DNA of 64,000 nucleotides from Apus apus. Its lineage: Eukaryota; Chordata; Aves; Apodiformes; Apodidae. The stretch covers positions 128,521,132 through 128,585,131 of the forward strand of contig NC_067282.1 of NCBI RefSeq assembly GCF_020740795.1. Reading direction: 5' to 3'. The notes beneath the pieces are model-generated. The model made no database searches. It saw only the letters and a list, made by a program, of their open reading frames with translations, and was not told the origin of the DNA. The position numbers were made by a program, and so were the translations under genes. Below are positions 56,509 to 64,000 of this stretch, piece by piece. Within the stretch, counting starts at the first letter, position 1. Every line of letters starts with the position of its first letter.

Positions 56509-59500
56509 ATGGCAGGATACACAGGTGAGAGACAAACTCTGCTGGTTAAATCACTGAGAGAAGCTTGAGGCTCTGCTAGTGGTGCTGGGGACGTTGTGTT
56601 CCTTCTTAGCTGGGTGCTCTGTCCTGGGTTGGTGGGATGGCTGGTATAACATGCAAGGCTGAGGCAAGGTGGTCAGTGGTATCTGTGATTCTTTCTGCTA
56701 TGGGTTTCTAGCAGCTGTTTTAAAATAAGACAGTGCAGTTCATTTGGAGTGAGGGAGAGACAGCACACTTCTCTTTTTCGGGCTTTTTCATGGATGAAGA
56801 AGGTCTGCAGGAGTTGCACAGGTGCAGCTGGAATGTGTGACTCGTCTGCGTAGCACTGGATGGGAATGGAGGGTTGTTTGGTTCCCATTTCACTGGTGGA
56901 GACCTGGTGTCTCTGCATGGGCCTCTGGGAATAATTATTGAGTAATCCAGTTGGCAGCAGAGTGAGGGAAGGACTGCTCCTGCAAGAGGGAGTCTTCTTC
57001 ATCCTTCTGGAATAAAGTTCTGCATTGGGTGTTATTCCTTGATGTAAGAGCTGAGCTCCCCCCTCCTCTTCCACCCTTTCCTCCAGTATGTGTGTTTTTC
57101 TGGCATTTAGATATTGGCAGTTGTGGCCATGTAAATAGAGAGCGTTTTGTCTCTTCAAGAGCATGATACTTTAGAGTTTTTTTCCTTGATGTCATAGAGG
57201 TAGGACTGAAACTGCAGTGCAGACTTTTACCTTGAATGTAGAAAGTCAGCTTTTTGTTAGTGGAATAATCAAACTCGATGTGTTACATGGAATTATATGT
57301 AGCATAACTGAATATTTTAATGCTGAATCAGAAATGCTAATGCTTAATTCTCTGTTTGAATTAATAGTAAACATCTTAAGATGCTTGCAAAAGTGAAGCT
57401 CGTATGAGTGTGTGTCAGATCATACTTATAATTCTATTAATGCTGAACTGATGTAAATACAAAATTTGGCCAGCGGAGCAAGATAACCAAAGATTACTTT
57501 GGGGTGCATGATCATAGGTACTCATTTGTGAAGTGCATTGGATGCATTCTTGAAGAACGAAAGGGCCTTATTTGAATGTTTCCTGTGAGCTTTCTTGGAA
57601 TACAATTTATTTAGCTTGTCACTACAAGAAAAATAGGTGTAGTGTTAGACCTAGATATTAAAGATATAGTAATAGTTAATTTTTCATCAATAAAAATCTA
57701 ACTCCTTTGACTTCTGATGCCTGAATATACAGCATCCCTATAAAAAAGGATATAGTTGTCCCTTCTTGGAACAATTAGGGGAAAAACTCTGATGTGCCTA
57801 ACTGCAAAAGAAGTAATTTATTTTTTTTTAGTAAATATTAAGTAGCACAAGTGAGAAACAAGCTAAACTTCCCTGTTGATTTTGCCTAACAAAGGTTAAG
57901 GGGACTTTTTTTGTGTTGAACTATCCCTGTCAAAATACACAGCTGTAAAACAGAGTTTTAATACTAATTTAGCAGGCTGGAAGGCTTCTGAGCCAAGACT
58001 GCAGGACCAAATAGCCAAAAGTAGGTATATACTTGTAATAGGTAAGATGTTTCAGCAGGTTCCTTTTCCTTCCTTCGTTTTGGGAGTCTTCCTTTGCCAT
58101 TCCCCGAGGGGAGGAAGAACAAGGAGATGGAGAGGGGAAGGAAGAGAAGAGATAGGGTTTTTTACCTCTCTCTGCTTCCCTGTGCCACTTGTTCTTGTCT
58201 TCTTGTCTCAATCTTCACCATTTCCTTTTATCTTGGGAAAAAGGAATCTGGTGCAAGTGGAAGAAAATGAATGAGAAATTCAAAGTTGATGAGAAATTTG
58301 GGTATTTTCCAAGGAGCAGCTTATCTGTCTTAGGGAGGGAGAAGTGTCTGATTGCTCTCTTACTCTTTCAGGGGACTGCATTTTGGGTGACTATAAGGAA
58401 GAGGGGGGCATCCCTGAAGTTCTTGAGCACGATATACTGCCTCAGCTACCTGAAGCCCACAGCCCAGACTGGCCAGCAGCCTGTAATAAAACCCCTCGCC
58501 AAAAAAGAGGCTCCAAGAAACTCGCCGTCATCGCTGACGGCCAGAAACCGGACGGAGAAGGGAAACCCTACAAGTGTACAGAATGTGGAAAGGGTTTTAA
58601 GGGAAAACCCAGGCTCTTGACCCACATGCAAACCCACACGAGAGAAAAAACATTTCAGTGTGTAGAATGTGGGAAGAGCTTTAGCAGGAAGGGCAACCTA
58701 GTGGTGCACCAGAGAATCCACACGGGGGAGAGGCTTTACAAGTGCAAGGAATGCGAGAAAACCTTAAGCAGCAAGTCAAACCTTATTGCTCACTGCAAAA
58801 CCCATGCGAAAAAGAAAGCCTATTCTTGCACCACGTGCAGGAAGACCTTTGGTGGACGCACAGCTCTCTTCCAGCATCAGAGAGTCCATTTGAGTGAGAA
58901 GCCCTACAGGTGCATTGAGTGTGGAAAAAGCTTCCGTCTGTGCTCAAACTTCATCAAACATCAACGGATTCATTTGACAGAGGGACCCAGTGAGCACACA
59001 GCAGGTAACTGACTTACTATTTGTTGAGTTTTATTTCCAGCTGTACAGACTCACAGGGGATATATCAGATACTGTGGTTTCCATTTGTTCTTAAAAACTT
59101 CTCCCTCCTTGCTGTGGATATGGGTGGGGTAGGTTTGTTTGTTCCCCTCCAATACAATTATATTTATCTCTGTCATTTGAAGAAGTGCCTTGAAAATGCC
59201 AAAGCTGGAATTTAGGCTTTGCCTTGGACCTTAGGCTCTGCAAAGCTCTCAGATCCAACTAAGTCCTACTTCCCAGTGTTGCCTAATGTCCAACCATAGA
59301 TTTTCAGCAGTGCTTAATCCACAAAATACTAAGCTTGGAGAAGTGGAAGGGTCTTAACCTTGGTAATCTCTAGCAGCTATTTTTTGTTCACGGTGATTAT
59401 TCTAGAGGAACTTTTTGTTGTCTGCGGTGGGAAATCTGCTGGCCATCCCTCTGTAATACTCTAGAATCATTATTCTAGAATGAATCTAGAATAGAATCAT

Positions 59501-62500
59501 TAAGGTTGGAAAAGACCTCTAAGACCATCAAGTCCAACCATCAAACCAACACCACTATGCCCACTAAACCATGCCCCAAGGTGCCACATCTGCACATTGT
59601 TTGAACAGTTCTAAGGATGGTGACTCCACCACTTCCCTGGGCAGTCTATTCCAATGCTTGACCACTCTTTAAGTCATTAAATTTTGCCCAATATCCAATC
59701 TAAACCTCCTCAGGAGGAACTTGAGAAAATTTCCTGTTGTGTTGTTGCTAGTTATGTGGGAAAATAGGCCAACACCCACCTCACAACAGCCTCCTTTCAG
59801 GTAGCTGAAGAGAGCAATAAGGTCTCCCCTCAGCCTCCTCTTCTCCAGACTAAACAATCCTAATTCCCTCAGCTGTTCCTCATAAGACTTGTGCTCCAGA
59901 CCCTTCACCAGCTTTGTTGCCCTTTTCTGGACTTGCTCCAGCACCTCAATGTCCTTCTTGTAGTGAGGGGCCCAAAAGTGAACACAGTGCTCGAGGTGCA
60001 GCCTCACCAGTGCTGAGTACAGGGGCATGATCACTTCCATACTCCTGCTGGCCATGCTATTCCCGATGCAGGCCAGGAAGCTGTTGGCCTTGGCCACCTG
60101 GGCACACTGCTGGCTCACAATTAGCCAGCTGTCTATAAATGCCCCCAGGTTCTTTTCTTCCGGGTAGCTTTCCAGCCACTCTGGGGTTGTTGTGAATGAA
60201 GTACAGGACTCAGCATTTGGCCTTTTTGAACCTCATACAATTGGCCTCAGCCCATGGATCCAGCCTGTCCAGATACCTTTGCAGAGCCTTCCTAGCCTTG
60301 GGCAGATCAACAATCCCACTCATTTTGGTGATATCTGCAAAATTCCTGAGGGTGCACTCGATCCCCTCATCTACATCACTGATAAAGGTACTGACCAAGA
60401 CTGTCCCCAACACTGAGCCCTGGGGAACACCACAAGTGAGCAGCTGCCAACTGGGTTTAACTCCATTCACCACAACTCTCTGGACTCAGCCTTCCAGCCC
60501 ATTTTGAACCCAGCAAAGAGTGCATCTGTGTAAACCATGAGTTGCCAGCTTCTCTAGGAGAATGCTGTGGGAGACAGTGTCAAAGGCTTTACTGAAGCCC
60601 AGGAAGACACCATCCACAGCATTTCCCTCATCCATGAAGCAGGTCACCTGTTCCTAGAAGGAGATCAGGTTGGCCAAGCAGGACCTGCCCTTCCTGAACC
60701 CATGCTGACTGAGCCTGATGCTTGGGCTGTCCTGCGTTGGCCATGGGAGTGCACTCCAGATGAACCTCTCCGTGATTTTCCCCAGCCCTGAGGTCAGGCT
60801 GAGAGGCCTCTAGTTCCCTGGATCCTCCTTCCAGCCTTTCTTCTAGATGGGTGCCACACTGGCAAGCCTCCAGTCATCTGGGACCTTCCCTGTTAACCAG
60901 GACTGCTGATAAATGATGAAGAGGGGCTTGGCAAGCTCCTGTGCCAGCTCCCTCAGTGCTCCATCCAACCCCATAGCGCTAGCACAAGCTGTGAGGCAAG
61001 ATAATTGTCCAAATCAGGGAGTTTTCTGGATTTTGCAGTATACCATGTTCCTGCCATGACCTGAAAGTCTGGAATAAAAACTGACATTGTGGGTTTCTTC
61101 TGTTGTGACTTTACATGGAGAGTCTCTTTACACTTGGTAAAAAATGTTTTAATTTTTAATCTTGGATCTTGCCTGCCCACCCACAGAAGTGTTCTGGCTG
61201 TTAGGGTCCTGACCAGGAGATCATGTAACAGCAGGGCCTTTTAAGACATGAGGCCATATGAGAAGGTGTTTTGTGTGAGAGGTTTTTTAATTTGCTTTTT
61301 CTCCTTAAAAAAAATTCTGAGCAGGAGAAAATTTAGTCTTAATAATGGAAATAATAATGACGTTATAATGTCAAAACTGAATTCTTAAGGTGGGGTTTGA
61401 GACCACTCAGTCCATAGACAGAGAGGCAGCCTAGTAACTCTGCTAATGAGCAGAGTAGGGGAACTTATACTGCTAATGCTTTTTTTTTTTTTTCTTGATG
61501 ACTTTTAGTAGGTTTTTTAGATGTAAGAATTTGTAATTCATAACAAAAAATAGTATAATTTTTACCCTGGTCAATAATTAATTTCAATCAACCTAATACC
61601 ATACCTGCTTGAAAAGCAAATGTGCAAACTTATTCTTGAATAACTATAGCAACTGCTTCATTCTAATTGGAGCTCCTTAATATCAAACATATGCTACGTT
61701 GGCCTTGCAATGTGGCATGTGGATTAGGAATGGAACTTGATTTCTGTATCTGATATGATTTCAAATAAGAGGCATGCATATTTATAAGTTAAATACATTT
61801 TTACTAAACCTCACCCATTCCATAACAGCTCACTTGCTCCAGCTTTGCTCCCTCCCTAAATTCCCCTCCCCACAAAAAAAAAAAAAAAAGTGTGGGGGAA
61901 GGTGTCTTGATTGGGATAAAACCCTAGTCTGTAATGTTTCAGGGGGCTGTGTCTGCCTAGTCTTTGTTCTGGTTTGGCTTAGTTTGGGCCAACATGTAAT
62001 TTGAATGAAATTAGAAGTTTAAAATGTGGGTGAGAGGAAGGGTTGTTACTGAGCTGCTTTTTCCTTGTGTGAAAGTGTGTTTAAAATGCTGTCCTAGCAA
62101 CTGGTGATTAAGTGGGCTCTTCGCTTGAACCATCTTCCTTTTAGATGCAAACTGTTCTGAATTTCCATCTCTGCATCATAAAGAAGAGCAAAGGGGTGGT
62201 GCAGAGAAACACGAGACAGATCACTTAAATCTTTTTCTTGAAGAGTGTAAGTATGAAAAGGCTTTTAAATTGCCATGTAAAGTATTTTTGTCTAAGCAAG
62301 CATTAACGTTCTCTTCTCTTTGTACAGTGAAGAAAATGAGGGAAAATATGGATATGCTTCTTCTGAATCAGCAAAGTCAGCTGCAGGTCCTGCAAGAAAT
62401 TCAGAAACAACTGAATATACTCCTCCCAGGCAATGATCTCATTAATTCAAACGTCTATAATTTAGGACTTCTGCTGGGACGGCAGGCAGCTGCAGCGGCA

Positions 62501-62641
62501 TCTCTTTCTTTTCCGCTCCTGAACCCCAGCAGTCTCCTCCCCGAGAATGCCAGTAGTCTCTTATCTCAGTCATCTGCTTCTAGAATTCCGCTTGCCACTC
62601 AGCTCCCAGTCTCTCAGTATCCTGCACCTTCTACAACTTGA
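56509..62641 (+). CDS. Five-finger C2H2 zinc finger protein with helical C-terminal region (spliced)
   Basis: Coding exons: 56509-56524 (exon 56490-56524, start MAGYTG), 58372-59004, 62145-62246 and 62328-62641, a total of 1065 nt or 354 residues. All three introns are phase 1 with good GT-AG sites (ACAG|GTGAGA, GCAG|GTAACT, GAGT|GTAAGT), and joining them leaves one open frame; this is the main support for the model. Residues 1-70 are acidic then basic, with no KRAB or SCAN domain. Five C2H2 fingers follow (helix -1,2,3,6: GPRT, RGNV, SSNA, GTAQ, LSNK); finger 3 has Leu in place of the core Phe. The two 3' exons encode a Glu/Lys-rich linker, a probable coiled coil ([20 protein letters not shown], then [12 protein letters not shown]) and an Ala/Ser/Pro-rich tail ending APSTT-stop. 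Probably a nuclear DNA-binding regulator that dimerises through the coiled coil; that role is inferred. The orthologue is not recognised. Confidence 0.8.
58372..59004 (+). CDS. Finger exon of the plus-strand zinc finger gene
   Basis: The acceptor is tactctttcag|GGGAC and the donor GCAG|GTAACT. It holds the N-terminal linker ([16 protein letters not shown]) and all five fingers from [10 protein letters not shown] to FIKHQRIH. If the donor is not used, the frame stops two codons later (TGA at 59010), giving a short isoform without the coiled coil. Confidence 0.85.
59480..60975 (-). mobile_element. CR1, about 1.5 kb, antisense in an intron of the zinc finger gene
   Basis: On the minus strand it reads from late palm/thumb RT sequence near 60975 through GVPQGSVLG (near 60430), RNFADITK in place of the active-site FADD, and [19 protein letters not shown], to the 3' end near 59480 (tagaatcattaaggttgg). 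It is 5'-truncated and carries many frame breaks. The FADI change means the active site is lost. Confidence 0.9.
61476..61494 (+). repeat. Poly-T tract
   Basis: A long T-run in the intron between the finger exon and the linker exon. Confidence 0.8.
62145..62246 (+). CDS. Linker exon of the plus-strand zinc finger gene
   Basis: 102 nt from ttccttttag|ATGC to GAAGAGT|GTAAGT, phase 1 in and out. It encodes [20 protein letters not shown] and the start of the helical region (HLNLFLEE). Confidence 0.75.
62328..62641 (+). CDS. Coiled-coil last coding exon of the plus-strand zinc finger gene
   Basis: The acceptor is tttgtacag|TGAAG. It encodes [20 protein letters not shown] and [12 protein letters not shown] with regular Leu/Met/Ile spacing, then an Ala-run, a Ser/Leu/Pro-rich tail and TGA at 62639-62641. 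The 3' UTR has AATAAA at 63244-63249. Confidence 0.75.
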
Positions 62642-63890
62642 TCAGGTTCGTGCTGTGAATGGATCCAATGTCAACAAATGTCACGACTGTTTTGTACGGT
62701 TTTCTCACTTGAACGTGTGTTGTGTTGAAACTGCAGTACCTGTGAAGTTGCTGACCATACAGTCAGACTTGGAAAGATACCTGCCTCAGATGCATCAGCA
62801 AACAGCAGGTGATCAAATCCCCTGCCCATTCACTTGTTGCAGTATGCAGACATTTTGCAATAATGTATTTTTTCAAGGCAGCTCAAGAGATCTTTATCAC
62901 TGGGCTGCAGTTAGGTGCAACAACACGTATATGTCAGATAATGTGTAAAACTTGGGCATGTCTTTCTACCTCCTCAGTCTTTAAAATGTGCTTGGGCAGT
63001 AGGACCACTTCTAATGAACCTAAAGCTAATGATAAAATCATCAGGATTGCTTTAAGCAACTCCTGTTAGATCTGATTTATACAGAGGTAAGCAACATGCT
63101 TAGCTAAAGGTGTTCAGTTTAATTGCAGCTCTGTTCCCAGCATATTTGCAAAAGCTTCTTTCCTTCAGGAAGGCTGAATGAAGACACTATTAAAGCTACA
63201 TAAAAATACTTTCTGATTTTTATTTTTTTTTAAATTTAGAATGAATAAACAACTTCCCCCCCAAAAAACAGTCCCAAGAAAAGGCCACCATTCAAGTCGA
63301 CCTTACTTACTAAGAGTCTGCAGAAAAGCCAAATTGGTTTATAGGACACATTCTTTTGTTCAAAGGTGAACTCACGTGAGTCTGGTTTTAGATACTCTGT
63401 CATATCCTGGTTGGATTATTAAATGTTGTTGACTGTTACCTGTTAGCTCATTGAGGACAGGACTGAGGTAAATAATTACTGTTTGGAGAGAAACTCTCAA
63501 ACTCAGGTGCACCATCTTGTGAAGTCTAAGGAGCGGGGAAATGATCCCCTCCCCTGCTGCCCTTCTCCTACCTCATTCCTGCAGGACTCTGACATGGGGC
63601 CTTTGAAAGCTAGTAAGTGCAGAATTTTAAGAACTACCTCCTTGTTTCTATCAGTGACACAAGCTAGTAGTACTGTCAGGGCCTTTGAGCATCAAAAATG
63701 CAAAAAAGCTACCTGTTCCTTATGTTTGAACAGCTGCTGGGATAAAGAAACTTTGTGACTTGTGCTAAGCCAGACAGTCTTTCTCTTGAGCTGCCATTGT
63801 GTTTGTGGTTGTTGAGTTTGTGGGGTTTTTTTATGATGTGTTGTTAAAAGGATGCCATTTTAGTAATTAATAAAATATTATTTGGATTTT
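62642..63890 (+). other. 3' UTR and flank of the plus-strand zinc finger gene
   Basis: Non-coding sequence after the stop codon. AATAAA at 63244-63249 is a plausible polyadenylation signal, and another AATAAA is near 63869. No other gene was recognised before 63896. Confidence 0.45.
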
Positions 63891-63895
63891 AGGAA

Positions 63896-64000
63896 CACTG
63901 CTTCCCTTAACAAGTTGTGTCGTTGGTGATGGTGCAATGGTGTCAGATGGTGGCCCAAGAGATAACTGTGGGATCAGCTATGAGACTACTGGTTCTTATT
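63896..64000 (+). CDS. Possible exon running off the window
   Basis: After tttggattttag| the sequence is open to the window end if the exon starts at the G of GAACACTGC in phase 1: TLLPLTSCVVGDGAMVSDGG then PRDNCGISYETTGSY. The phase matches the neighbouring gene, so it could be an alternative 3' exon of that gene. The open stretch is only about 35 codons, so chance is possible. Confidence 0.25.

Overview
The window is nuclear DNA from a bird. CR1 non-LTR retrotransposons occur throughout, both as near-full 3' halves and as old tails ending in the ATTCTATG octamer repeat. It also has avian-type endogenous retrovirus pieces, short CpG-rich first exons, spliced vertebrate genes and no bacterial features. 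A TOPORS-like RING gene and a multicopy ZC3H11A-like family point to Neoaves, probably a passerine; that narrower placement is inference.

Layout. Positions 1-8730 and 28018-37830 are two copies of one segmental duplication (copy 1 and copy 2). A third, shorter relative (copy C) lies at about 21620-25090. Each carries exons of a ZC3H11A-like gene: a CCCH zinc finger exon (copies 1 and 2), an acidic exon with a SUMO-interaction-like motif, then a chain of short exons joined almost entirely by phase-1 introns and ending in a six-codon last exon. I rebuilt the exon chain from splice sites and phases. Every copy carries small frame-breaking indels, at different places. Between copy 1 and copy C lies a head-to-tail array of three units of about 4.3 kb (8731-21598). 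Each unit is a chimera of a host exon segment with a 5'-truncated CR1 inside it, the ZC3H11A-like last exon, and an endogenous retroviral env transmembrane-subunit fragment. Copy 2 keeps the empty CR1 site at 37801-37806.

Between copy C and copy 2 are a TOPORS-like RING gene (25896-27010, frameshifted, one zinc ligand changed), a solo-LTR-like element (about 27030-27475) with a duplicated GGAATTTTCC site, and a CpG island with 21 CTG repeats.

The right half is gene-poor. A single coding exon for a nine-finger C2H2 protein lies on the minus strand (44680-45666) next to a CpG island. A five-finger C2H2 gene on the plus strand (5' exon near 55.9 kb, coding exons 56509-62641) has an unusual helical C-terminal region encoded by two extra exons. 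The rest is intergenic or intronic DNA with CR1 fragments.

Many differences between the near-identical array units are single-base indels in homopolymers, so some apparent frameshifts here may be consensus errors in the assembly rather than real mutations.
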